A stretch of 64,000 nt of DNA, taken from Homalodisca vitripennis (lineage: Eukaryota > Arthropoda > Insecta > Hemiptera > Cicadellidae). A program made the translations under genes and the position numbers. The stretch is taken from positions 1-64,000 of the forward strand of contig NW_025778061.1 of NCBI RefSeq assembly GCF_021130785.1, given 5' to 3'. Shown here piece by piece: positions 34,276-45,323 of the stretch. The first letter of the stretch is position 1. Every line of letters begins with the position of its first letter. The notes beneath the pieces were generated by a model. It was given only the letters and a program-made list of their open reading frames with translations, was not told the DNA's origin and ran no database searches.

Positions 34276-37200
34276 GGTTCCCTTTGGTTTGGGTGGGATA
34301 GTGATTAGTGAATAGAATACGAAATGCGAGTTGACTCTACTCGAATAGAACGGAATTGTCACTCGAGTCGACTCGAGTGGAGTCTGACTCGAGTTGACCG
34401 AGTAGAACTATTCGACTCGTCACATCACTAGTTTTTGTTTACTGGACAAACGGTAACTGTAGCTTTCTGGCGCTTATTATGTTAAGCGGAATCCCAAAGT
34501 AAGCTGTGACGCACTTCGTAGATATCTTGAACATCACCCCGAAGTCCACAGGAAAGCAGTCTCTCGATATAGCCAACAACATCCTGGGGTCCACAGAGAT
34601 TCTGTTCGCCGTTACAGCCAACAGCATCCTGAGGTCCACAGGGAAGCCGTTCAGCGCCCTCGGTCAACGCTCACTTGGATTTCCAGATAACAAGTCGAGC
34701 TACTCATGGCCCTGCTCTTGGCGACAGGCAAAGAGGCGTTGAAGTGCACGCCGTGCTTAGCACTGAAGACACATTTGTTGAACCTCGAAAACTTACTGTC
34801 TGGAAGGTGGGCGCTGGAAGGCCATCAACAATTGACCTCTTCAGTCCTTTGATGGAGCCCTTTCAGTACCCACTGCTCTATCCGCAAGGCAATTTGGGTT
34901 GGCATATCGGCATGCTGGACAACAACGGGAAAAAGCTTTCCCAGTACTGTTATGCTCGTTGTCTTTTGCTCTCCAACCCTCGTTTTTCTTATCTTGGCCG
35001 TCTTTCTCAAGCTTGGCAGGTCGAGATGTTTGCGAGGTTTGAAGAGGAGAGACTACGTTTTATAAGATTTTCACAGACTAAGTCCTCAGCACAAAATGCA
35101 ATGCGGATAGGACAACTGAACGAGCTTCTTAACGCTCAACGCAGTGGTCCGGCAGGAAGGCAGGTTAGAGATGACATCGCTCGGGATGAAACAGTCCAAG
35201 GCGAGGGTGGGGCACAGCCTGGAAAGATTTACCTCCCTAGTACGTTTACTGGTGGGCCCAGGTACATGAAGATACACTACGAAAACGCGATGGCTCTCGT
35301 ATCACGTCTGGGTTCACCAACGTACTTTCTTACGTTCACGTATAGCGCTACTTGGGAAGAGAACAAGAGAGCGTGTCCCCACGGCAGTGGACGCAGTGAC
35401 CCTAGCACGGCCTGCAGAGTGTTCCATATTAAACTTCTAGAGCTTCTCCGAGATCTGCGGAGCGGAGCGATGTTCGGCTGCACGAGCTATATCGTCTACG
35501 TCATCGAAATGCAAATGAGGGGCCTTCCTCACGCCCACATTGTGTTTAAGATTGACGGAGACGGTCCAGTACAAGCAGACGAAATCGACTCTGTAATCCG
35601 CGCAGACATCCCCTCGGAAGAAGAAGCCGGAGGAAGACTCAGGAAGTTGGTGTTGCAGCACATGATCCACGGTCCTTGTGGCACTGATCATCGCACCGAC
35701 TTCCTGTGCTGGGACGCTGTAAAGGGTCACTGTACAAAGTTTTATCCCAAGCCTTCGTGCCAGACCACTCACGTAGACGAAAGAGGTTTTGTGCAGTACA
35801 GACGAGACTATGGTAATACTGATCAAATTACGTCACGCAACAGGTCTGTTGCTGTTCACGATGGATGGGTCGTTCCTTATAACGCCACACTATTGCTGAA
35901 GTACGAAGCCCATATTAACTTGGAACTTGCGTCTACTCGTCGTGTCATAAAATACTTATTTAAATACCTGATGAAGGGTGGATCCCTTCAAAACGTCACA
36001 GTTACACCTTTGTGGCAACAAGATGACGAGGTAGAAAACTATGTGACTAAGAGAATGGTTGGTGCAAGCGACGCTTGCTAGCGTCTCTTGGACTTTTCAA
36101 TCTCCAAGTCAGAACCGTCGGTCGAGTGTCTACCTGTTCATCTTGAGGGAAAGCAGCATGTGTATTTTCGTCCCGGTGATCTGACAGACGCAATTAGTAG
36201 ATCAAGTTCCAAGTTATTACTGTACTTTAACAGGCCTGTTGACAACATCTTCGACAATATGACATATCAAGCTTTTTTTGAAAAATTCATTTTACACGTG
36301 AAACGACCTAACACGGAAGAATTATACACACATACAGATGGAAAACACTTCATCACTGCTCGCCAGCGTGGAGAGAAGGTATGCAGACTTTTTTGGGTCT
36401 CGCCCAATCGTGGTGAGCTGTACTACCTGCGGATGCTCCTGATGTCCACGCCTTGCCGCGGCTACTCTGACCTCCTGTCACGAGGTGGTCCTGGATGCCG
36501 CACGTTTCAGGAGGTCTGTCGTCATCTCGGCTTGGTGGAGGATGAAGATGAGCACCGCGAAGCACTGCGCGAAGCCTCTGAGTTTATGGTAGCTACAAGG
36601 CTGCGTTCATTCTTTGTGCTCCTCTGCAACATGGGTGCTCCCGCAGCTCTTCTGTGGGACGCGTTCCGCGACACACTATGCGAGGACCACTTGGAAAGAA
36701 ACCCGCTTGACCCAGAAAAAGCATACAAACTGTCTTTAATTGAAATCGATCGAAGTCTACGTCGACAGGGTTTATCTTTGGTGGAATGTGGTCTCCCCGA
36801 TGTGCAGGATGACACGACTGAACTGGGAAGGGAGCTGTTGGACTATGGCGAGAACCAACAGCGGGCCATTGTCGAGGATTGGGAACCAAAGCTCTCACAA
36901 GATCAGAGACGCGTTCTACAACACGTTCGTTCCCTTCTCGACAACCCCGGTGACCGCCGAACTTCGAGGGTCATCTTCCTTGACGGTCCCGGGGGATATG
37001 GAAAAACATCCCTCCTTCGTGTCATACTGGCACACGTGCGTAGTGGTCGGCAGGTTGCACTAGCCGTCGCCAGTTCGGGCATTGCTGCCGGAAATATGCC
37101 GGGTGGCTCAACAGCCCATAGCATGTTTCGGCTTCCGCTCGATCTCGGCGACGGAACTGGCGTGTGGAACATAACCAACGGATCCCAGCGCGCGGAACTG

Positions 37201-38301
37201 ATCAGAGCCGCACAGCTCATCGTCTTTGACGAGGCCCCAATGGCCCATCGCTACATCTTCGAGATCCTCGACCGCTCACTTCGAGATCTCATGAACCGCG
37301 ATGAGCCATTCGGAGGAAAGATCTTTCTGTGCTCTGGGGACTTCCGGCAGATCGCACCCGTTGTTGTAAAAGCACGGACGGCAGCTGCCGTTGCGTGCGT
37401 TTCTCTTCGGGCCTCGCGTCTGTGGCGACTGTTCCGCATCTTCTCTCTGACCACACCGCACAGGACGAGCAGTTCCGTTGACTACTCCGACTTCCTTCTC
37501 GCAGTAGGCAACGGCACTGTTCCGTCCACAACTTTCGGGGAGGGCAGAGAGAGTGGCGCTCTTATTCCTCTGACCGGAGTAAATTACGTTACTTCTCTAC
37601 AAGCCCTAATCTCCAAAGTCTTCCCTGTTGAAGTACTCCGCGATCCCGATCAGTGTGCTCGTCGCGCGATCCTCTACCATGAATGTGAATGTCAAGGAAA
37701 TCAACGACATCATCCTAGACTCCGTTGACGGTCGCCTTCATGAGTTGAGAAGCGCCGACTCTGTGGACACTGAGAACGATGATCATCTTGGCGTCGAAGT
37801 TCCTCTGCTAAACCAGGCTACAGGCAAGGGTATTCCAGATCACGTACTGCGACTTAAGATCGGTTCAGTGTGTCTAATCATGAGGAATCTTAACATCGCC
37901 GACGGACTCGTTAACGGCACTAAGGTCATTGTGACGGCTATAACCAACCGGTTGGTCACCGTCAGACGCCCTCACGACGCGCAACCTATCGGCATTCCTA
38001 GAATAATGTTTAGGTTCGCGATCGTTGAAGGTTCGCCGTTACTTGTCCGTCGACGTCAGTTTCCTCTGATGCTGGCATACTCAATGACCGGTCACAAGAG
38101 CCAAGGTCAGACAATCGATCTTGTCGGAGTCGATCTTCGCACTGACTGTTTTACCCACGGCCAGTTGTACGTCCTGTTAAGTAGAGTTCGACGCCCAGAA
38201 GACATCGTGGTCCTTGTCCGTCCAGATAGGGTATGCGATGAAGTCGCCTACGCGAAGAACATCGTGTACAGCGAACTTCTTTAGTAAACCTGATTGAAAC
38301 T

Positions 38302-38560
38302 GGCAGTAGGCTAGGGGACCTGCCCAAACAAAACTCCCCGTCGTGATTGACTAGGCAGTAGGCTAGGGGGCCTGCCTAAACAAAACTCCCCGTCGTGATT
38401 GACTAGGCAGTAGGCTAGGGGGCCTGCCTAAACAAAACTCCCCGTCGTGATTGGCTAGGCAGTAGGCTAAGGGGCCTGCCGAAACAAAACTCCCCGTCGT
38501 GATTGAGACTGGCAGTAGGCTAGAGGGCCTGCTAAAACAAAACTCCTCGTCGGTGTAAAT
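38302..38560 (+). repeat. 53-bp tandem repeat after the H6 Rep gene
   Basis: Five units anchored by GGCAGTAGGCTA at 38302, 38354, 38406, 38458 and 38511. It is the same array and position as in H3, where there are seven units, so copy number varies between the two Helitrons. Confidence 0.95.
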
Positions 38561-38599
38561 AAGTTTTCCGTAAACATGTAAATATATAAAACTCCCCGT

Positions 38600-39250
38600 T
38601 CTGATTGATAAGGCGATATGAGAGAACATCATTAACCAACGATAGCTGTAATTCTGTTAATAATATATGGTCTCTGTGTTTGCCGGCCTCCCCGTGGCGA
38701 GACTGGATACGTTATGCTTGCATTTCAAGCATTGACAAACTAACGGGCAAACAACATTATCAACAATAATAAGTTATTACCAACTCATTTGACACAAGTA
38801 TATACACAACTAAATATGCAAATTTGCACAAGATTTGAGACAACATCATTAACCAACGATAGCTGTAATTCTGTTAATAATATACGGTCTCTTGTGTTTG
38901 CCGGCCTCCCCGTGGTGAGACTGGATATGTCATGCATGCATTTAAAGCATTGACAAAGTAACGGCCAAACAACATTATCAACAATAATAAGTTATTACCA
39001 ACTCATTTGACACGTGTATATACACAACTAAATATGCAAATTTTCACACGATATGAGAGAACATCATTAACCAACGATAGCTGTAATTCTATTAATAATA
39101 TATGGTCTCTGTGATTGCCGGCCTCCCCGTGGCGAGACTGGATACGTTATGCAATTTCAATCATTGACAAACTAACGGGCAAACAACAGTTTTATCATCT
39201 AAAAGTTACTTGCAACTAATTTGACATAAGTATAGCCACAGCTAAATCTC
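38600..39250 (+). repeat. 218-bp tandem repeat (H6 3' region)
   Basis: Three units anchored at 38665, 38883 and 39101 with the GCCGGCCTCCCCGTGG core. Only the long type of unit is present, unlike the alternating types in H3. From 39250 to 40000 there is decayed related sequence without a gene. Confidence 0.85.
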
Positions 39251-40052
39251 CCAACTTGCACACATGTTGCTAGAACAATATTAGTTAATGTGGTAATAAA
39301 CATATGGAGACAACAATAACAATGAGACTAAATAAACCACGCAAAAATTGAAACCATTGGTGAACTAACACGCAATCACAAGTACAACAACTTTTAATAC
39401 CAATAAGTACACATGTATAAACCAGTAAATATTTCTAATTACAAACGGAATTGTTCCACTAAGAGGTATCAACTTTAACCACCTATTTCTCTACATCTTT
39501 TAAAGTATTTTCCGGCCTCTTCGCATTGAGATCAGATACATCATACTAATGTAAGAAGCATTGGTGAACCACGGATCAAAAACAAAAGTTTTGCCTCCAA
39601 TTGCTATTCATCTAATTTCTTTATTTCAACGGCCTATATGTTTCTATTTAATTGCCCATATTTTTTACTTGGGCAGATACATGATAAACCATCCTTTATT
39701 TCCAGCTTTCTCGACATTAAATTACTTCTAAATTACTTATAATATTATTTTATATTTGCCTGCTTAACTGTTATGATACCAAATAGAGGTTACTAAATAA
39801 AGACGTGATTTTTTACCAACGGTCAAATAGAATAATTTTAATCACATTCCTAATAAGTTGACAACCTCGTGTGACATTAAATACATCATTCGCTAACCAA
39901 CGCACTAATAAGTTGTCTGACCTACAGTTATTAAGAATGAACCTTAGTACAAATGCTCGGACTTAACCTGTTCCCGAAATACGCTTATCCTCGAAATTGC
40001 TAACACCCCACTTAGGGGCCTGGGGGCGTAGCCCCCAGCGAGCCGAAGGCGA

Positions 40053-40053
<1 letters not shown>

Positions 40054-40148
<95 letters not shown>
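40054..40148. repeat. (AT)n(GT)n microsatellite at the right edge of the Helitron array
   Basis: About 30 bp of AT followed by about 64 bp of GT directly after the Helitron end. It makes a meaningless His-Thr repeat frame on the minus strand. The left flank (5670-5730) is also GT-rich. Confidence 0.95.
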
Positions 40149-40150
<2 letters not shown>

Positions 40151-40345
40151 TTTGAAACCCTCAGATGTTGCGGTTGGCGAAATACTAAGTAAAGTATTAT
40201 AATGCTAGACTCTGTTTCACATGTAAAAACTATATTTTTTATTTTTACAACTGGCCACACTACTGGTTAAAGTGGCCAGTATATTTCTCGCCTTTTTCAT
40301 GCATGTATTTATGTAATAATTTATGGGAAATAAAATTCATTTATT
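40149..40345. other. Right remnant of the intermediate insertion
   Basis: Non-coding, with a perfect 9-bp inverted repeat ACTGGCCAC ... GTGGCCAGT (about 40250-40280). It ends in AATAAAATTCATTTATT next to CATAAT at 40346. It pairs with 5638-5830 as the outer insertion. Its family is unknown. Confidence 0.45.
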
Positions 40346-42724
40346 CATAATGAAAAGTTTTTCCTAACTTCCTTAGACATCTGCAATGCCTATGACAATG
40401 TACATGTACCAACCCTGTTAGGTAAAATGTATAAGTTTAATATCCCAACAAGATTTATAGCATACTGCAGTAATTGGTTGAGTGATAGAGAGCGAATAAT
40501 GTTACAAGAAGGACTAATAACTAAAAGAGTCACATGTAAAGGCATCCCACAGGGGAGCGTTTTAAGTCCACTACTTTTCTCAATCTATGTATCAGAAATA
40601 AATCAAGTTTTACCTCACCCGACATTCTCAATACAGTATGCAGATGACATTGCAATATATACTTCAAATAAAAACTGACTTAGCTAAGAAAAACCTCCAA
40701 AAAGGCCTATACAATTTGGAAAACTTATTCAATAAATTGAATCTTAAAATAAATGGGAATAAATGTAAAATGTTGATATTTGCAAGGATAAGAAATCAAC
40801 AAATAAATTATGAATTGAAAATAGACAACCAAATTATACCGGTAGTTGATAAATTCAAAATACTTGGAATCAACATTGATAATAAACTTAGCTTGAAACA
40901 ACACATTTATAGCTTGGAAAAACAGGGTCAAAAGGACCTCAACATATTAAAAAGCATATCTTGTGGTAAAAGAAGGGCTCACCCCAGATTAGTACTGCAA
41001 ATAAACAACAACATAATTAGCACAAAGATAAATTACTGTAGTTTCTTATTCAGTCATGTATTAATCAATATTTTGAAAAGACTAGATACATTACATAATA
41101 ATGCATTAAGAATAGCGTTAGGAGCATTTAAATCCACCCCTATTATGGCACTCAATATGGAATGTTCAATATTACCATTAGGTATAAGAAGAGATACACT
41201 CACTGAAAGACTGGTATATAAGATAATGACAAATAAGGAACACCCGGCCTACACAAAATTAGGCTATCTAAACATGCAAATGAACAACATTTATTGGAAT
41301 AAAAAGAAAATACCATCATATATTAAAGCAGTAAATAGCTTATACATGTTTAACCCTAATATTGATGGATATCAGGAACAATTTACTAAGCATAGTGATT
41401 TAAACATCCCAGTATAATTAACAAAACATAAATTGACCTTTAAGCCAATCTTTGATGATAATATAAATGCAAAGAAGAATACTAATAGCAGGGTCTTGGA
41501 ACAGCAATTCAAATGTCTAATGAGCACATATCCTAAGAGCTGCATAATAATATATACAGATGGCTCAAAAACCATTAAAGGTACCGGAGCAGCCATATTT
41601 GATTCTTCCGATGATTGTTGAAAAATATACCTGAAATAAAAACATATCAAGCTTTTCAGCAGAGCTGTTTGCAATATATAGAGCAATTTCCCATGCAAAT
41701 AAGTTAACTAATCAAGAAATAATTATATGCTCATATTCTCAAGTAGCTATTAAAACAATCGAATCTACAAGCTATACCGGTAAGGGTGAAGGGATAATTA
41801 TGAATATTATTGCAGAATCTATTATGACTAAGAAAAAAATCACATTCCAATGGGTTCCAGGACGTATAGGAATAACAAAAAATGAAATAGTTGAAAAATT
41901 AGCCAAAGAAGCCATAGATAATGGTGAAAAATATGATACAACACAAATACCAATGGAAGACTTTAGGATGTACCAAAGGAAATACCATGTCAATAAATTT
42001 ATGAAAGAATTTGAAGAGAATAAATCAGGTCAATGGTATAAAAAAGTTCAACATAAATGTTCTAAATATCCTTGGTTCCAAAACAATAAATTACAAAGAT
42101 GGAAGGTAATAAACATATGTAGACTAAGATTTGGACATGCTAGGGTAAATTACCATCTCTTTCGAATTAAACAATATTTTACCCCATTGTGCCTAGAGTG
42201 TACTATGGGAGTAAAAGAAACTGTAGGCCATCTAATCATAGAAAGTCCAAAGCAACATTTCGCTAGAGAGCAATGCGTTACAAAATTAAAACCAATTTAT
42301 CCATTGAAGAGAAATTAATAGAAATTCTACGAAGTTTAGATAATGGAACTATATAATGAGATTTTAAAATTTATATCAGTAATCAATCAAAATATATAAT
42401 AATAATAAAAACAACATACGTTAAATACTTATACACTAGGAAACATAAATGTGTCCTGGTATCCTGGAGTCTTTATCCCGTGGCCCACCAATTTCGGGTT
42501 AGGCTATACCTGACAGGCCCCAGGTGAGAAGACTAACCTCAGCCTTTCCAATCCTAAGTATCCTATGGATAAAAAAATCCTTAGAGAAATCCCTGCTTTT
42601 ACTAACATTAACCTACACTAATAGGACAAAACACAAACACCAAATAATGAATGAGTGGAGATAATATTAAAATAACCCTTGTGAAACTTATGTCTAGTAA
42701 ATTGTATGTAATAAATAAATAAAT
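40346..42724 (+). mobile_element. Jockey-like non-LTR retrotransposon, 3' part
   Basis: It contains the RT from motif A, an RNase H domain and a CCHC-like end, followed by about 400 bp of 3' untranslated sequence and a tail ending in AATAAATAAATAAATA near 42720. It is collinear with, on the same strand as, and in reading register with the fragment ending at 5637. Interpreted as its second half. Confidence 0.75.
40352..42318 (+). pseudogene. ORF2 3' half: RT palm and thumb, RNase H
   Basis: RT motif A reads LTSLDICNAYDNV (about 40370). Next are the GIPQGSVLSPLLFSIY box (about 40541) and the catalytic QYADDIAIY (about 40636). A frameshift near 40670 leads into the thumb (KFKILGINIDNKLSLKQHIY). 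RNase H begins at about 41546 with IIYTDGSKTIKGTGAAIFDS, then AELFAIYRA. The next conserved aspartate position is Tyr (ICSYSQVAI, about 41730), and the final block reads ITKNEIVEKLAKEA. The C-terminal region has RLRFGHARVNYHLF and CLECTMGVKETVGHLI. Three frame breaks make it inactive. RNase H in an element with Jockey-like RT points to the Jockey/I/R1 group in the wide sense. Confidence 0.85.
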
Positions 42725-42825
42725 AGAGAAAGAAAATAAAAATAACCTCTGGAATTAATTTTAAGCAGATGTGCACTAACAAATGAACTATAATGGCAAC
42801 CATAATATAGAAGCTATTAAATAGG
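42725..42825. other. Short spacer, nothing recognised
   Basis: AT-rich sequence between the retrotransposon tail and the Gypsy gag-protease fragment. Confidence 0.4.
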
Positions 42826-43566
42826 CTACGTGGAATAATTGTTCCGAGCCTTTTGCCAAAAAATTAATTTGGTAATAAAATAGAAAAAAAAAAAAAATTT
42901 TAAGTGCTTCTTACACATCAAGATTAGGCTGCTTCCAGAATCCACAAGTGCTTTACTACTATTATTTTTGCCAAAACTCACCTTTACTACTGGTAGCGCG
43001 CTTAAATAGTTGCTGCTTCCTAATGTGTCCAATTTATTCACCTTTAACTGGGGAGAGATCCGATTAGTTTGCTCCTCTCCCCGATTTACAAGTTTTTTTG
43101 CTTCTCAGGGCTCATTTTATTTACTTGAAATCTAGGAACAACTTCCTTCTTGTTTTTAAAACAATCCTTAGCATAGTGACCCATCTTACCACATACATAA
43201 CTCTTCTTCGTTCCATTGTTGATATTTGAGGTTAAGGTTGGCTTTGAGGTTATGTTTACAAACTCTTTCTTTACATAGTGACTGTCTTCTGCTCTCCTTG
43301 GTTTGTTTAACTTCCAGCTGTTGTCTGTTTTTGAGGTTATGTTTGACTCTCTTACCTTGTTTTCTTCGTAATATACATTCTGCTCATGTATACGTAGCTG
43401 GTCCAGGTCCTCAAAGTTTTTCGGATTGGCACAAAATACTAGTCTTGCTCTTATATTAGGTGCAATACCAACCTTTATAATGTCAACAATATCCTTTTCG
43501 GTGTAGTCACACTGTAGAAGCTTAGCGTTCTCCTTAATACTACTTATTAGATTCCTTCTTCTATTA
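42826..43566 (-). pseudogene. Ty3/Gypsy gag C-terminus and aspartic protease fragment
   Basis: On the minus strand: a gag segment (NLISSIKENAKLLQCDYTEK, then IIKVGIAPNIRARLVFCANP), a zinc knuckle and then a protease start. The knuckle reads SYVCGKMGHYAKDC: the first Cys of the CCHC motif is Ser. The protease has KVSFGKNNSSKALVDSGSSL with the DSG active-site signature, and stops soon after. Frame breaks occur between blocks. It abuts the candidate LTR at 43567. The gag part picks up where the separate gag N-terminal fragment (50209-53030) leaves off. Confidence 0.75.
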
Positions 43567-43781
43567 TGGGATTAACGATTTATTAAATAACACACATTTT
43601 AGAATAACTGATTTATTAGGATAGTTTAGCACACTACATATTGTATATCTCCCACACTGATACATCGACAACCTATCTCTGCTAACAGTCCTTTTCATAT
43701 CCGTTAGTATCTCAGTGATACTAACGTGGTACCTTAATTAACTAGGGTTTACAAATATTTTATTATATTAAATATACAACA
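43567..43781 (-). repeat. Candidate 3' LTR of a Gypsy element
   Basis: This 215-bp block on the minus strand starts TGTTGTATATTTAATATAAT and ends CCCA. It is immediately preceded by a polypurine tract (AAGGGAAAAGGGATA, about 43781-43795), which in turn follows the end of the integrase gene. Position, PPT and TG...CA ends fit an LTR. No second copy was found in the window, so the call is tentative. Confidence 0.5.
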
Positions 43782-43848
43782 TATCCCTTTTCCCTTAATT
43801 TCAATTGAATTTCGAATTCTGTTTGTCTTACTTATCAAAGATCTTAGC

Positions 43849-45323
43849 CTATCGGTACTTTTCTGGAAGCCTGACTGGTCTACCACTTCTTGAATGATAG
43901 ATAATGTTTTCATCGTTTGGATTTATTACATTTTGTGGGATTGGGTTGGGTTGGTTTTGTACATTTGGGTTAGGCTGGTTATTTACATTTGGTTGAGCTG
44001 GGTGAGGCCTATTAACATTTTGGTTTAGGCTTACAATTTCTTCATCAAAAAAATCAATATAATCATACCTACAAGCAGGTACATTGAATGATTGTCTAAG
44101 ATAATTAGAATTTCTTGTTAGAATTCTACCATCTTCATCTCTTATTAGGTAAGACCTCGGACCTTTAGCTTTACCCAGAATTTTAGCAGATTTCCAAACA
44201 CCATCTTTTCTATATACTACATTTGGACTTATGAAACTATGTCTTTCTTGTGAACTCTTATCATAGTAACTTTTAGATTTATTTTGTGATTTTACAAATC
44301 TTCCTTTAACATCAATTTGAACTTCTGGTTTAAAAACATCTGTACTTACTGGAATTTTTGATCTTAATACTCTACTCATTAAAACTTGACAAGGTGCTAG
44401 ACCTGTTCGTTTTACAGGAGTAGATCTATACTCTAGGAGTAAAACAAATACTTCACTTTCATTATTTGATTGTTTGAGAATACTCTTAGCTATCTGAACT
44501 GCTCGTTCAGCCATACCATTGGATCTAGGATACCTAGGACTACTATAAATATATTCTATGTCCCATTCTTTAGTGAACTTTATAAACTCATAGGAGTTAA
44601 ACGGCATGTTGTCACTACAGATTTGTTTTGGAACACCATGAACTGAAAATAAAAACTTTAACTTTAAGACAACTTCAGAGGCCTACCTTTACAATATAAA
44701 AGATCTACAGCAACGTTTTCAAATGGCAAATCAGGTATTGAGTGACATATCATAGGTTCTTTAATGTTATTAGCCTTATTTTTTTCACACAGTGTACACT
44801 TATTTACAACTTGTTCGATATCCACATTTATGTTTGGACAATAACAGTCATTCTTGCTTTATTTTTAGTTTTTTCTATACCCATATGTGATTCATGTAAA
44901 TGACTTAAAATTTTACTCCTTAATGACATAGGTATCACAATTCGGTGATCTAAAAACAATAAACCATCATTAAGAGATAGCCTATCTTGCAACTGATAGT
45001 AAAATTTTACATGGTTAGGTGTACATTGTTTGCTAGGCCAACCATCTTGAATAAACTTAATTACATCTTTTAGTTTCATTGCGGATTTCAGATTTCCTAC
45101 TTTATGAAACTTGGGCATTTTTACTTAACGTGTGAACTACTTCTACTAATTCAGGATCATCATAAACTTTATCTTTTAAATATGACCTAGAGAGACAATC
45201 AGAAACATACATATGTTTACCAGGAACATAAATTACTTTTAAATTGTATTTCATTAGCTTAAGTCTCATTCTTTGCAATCTATTATTGTGAATGTTTGCA
45301 ACATTCTTTGACATTGTTGACAC
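43849..45323 (-). pseudogene. Ty3/Gypsy pol fragment: RNase H end and integrase
   Basis: Minus strand, in order. The RNase H/connection end (LQRMRLKLMKYNLKVIYVPG, then DCLSRSYL) is at 45323-45120. The integrase zinc-binding domain (SHLHESHMGIEKTKNKAR, with a Cys pair read in another frame near 44800) follows. The integrase core (IEYIYSSPRYPRSNGMAERA, then VQIAKS) and the C-terminal chromatin/LTR-binding region with QNPN and PNVNNQ low-complexity repeats lie at 44607-43849. Frameshifts occur near 45110, 44850 and 44650. The RT and everything upstream is missing. It lies directly upstream of the candidate LTR, as expected for the 3' end of a Gypsy element. Confidence 0.85.

Larger units (their letters stand above)
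31285..34430 (-). mobile_element. hAT3 element, complete with target duplication
   Basis: Perfect 8-bp duplications GTTTTTGT lie at 31277-31284 and 34431-34438. The terminal inverted repeat is about 21 bp with one mismatch, beginning TAGTGATGTG and continuing CGAGTCGAATA. Both subterminal regions are packed with ACTCG/CGAGT motifs, including about five 24-bp units near 34152-34275. Length is 3146 bp. The element splits the N-terminal coding part of the H6 Rep gene. Confidence 0.95.
30876..38284 (+). pseudogene. Second Helitron Rep/helicase gene (H6), decayed and interrupted
   Basis: It starts at 30876 (protease-like N-terminus with NSQCTAIS, Cys kept) and runs to 31284, where hAT3 is inserted; it resumes at 34431. 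Compared with the H3 copy, about 460 nt (including the Asp-Pro-His site) is missing at about 34475. About 675 nt (the zinc-finger region) is missing at about 34658. A TGG to TAG change makes a stop at 36079. A frameshift lies near 37672. The Rep HUH (PHAHIVF) and two tyrosines (YLFKYLMK) and the complete P-loop GPGGYGKT (about 36987-37010) are kept. The final block 37680-38284 is the helicase C-terminus. Identity to H3 is very high over the Rep and helicase parts. Confidence 0.9.
21796..40053 (+). mobile_element. Helitron H6, autonomous-type but decayed, with three nested hAT elements
   Basis: It starts TCTAATATACTATACAGCCG and ends with the hairpin 40020-40038 and GGCGAG at 40053, followed by a T. 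Total span is 18,258 bp, of which about 7.3 kb is Helitron after subtracting three hAT insertions and their target duplications. It has 180-bp type units (22023, 22201), a duplicated leader, a broken Rep/helicase gene (30876-38284), five 53-bp repeats and 218-bp repeats. All three hAT insertions are on the 5' side of or within the N-terminal coding part. Confidence 0.8.

Noticed and set aside
40012..40260. Minus-strand open frame with a long His-Thr run
   Set aside because: It is produced by the (GT)n(AT)n microsatellite and has no other protein-like feature.
41372..41698. 108-residue minus-strand frame
   Set aside because: Antisense to the RNase H region of the Jockey-like element, no domain seen.
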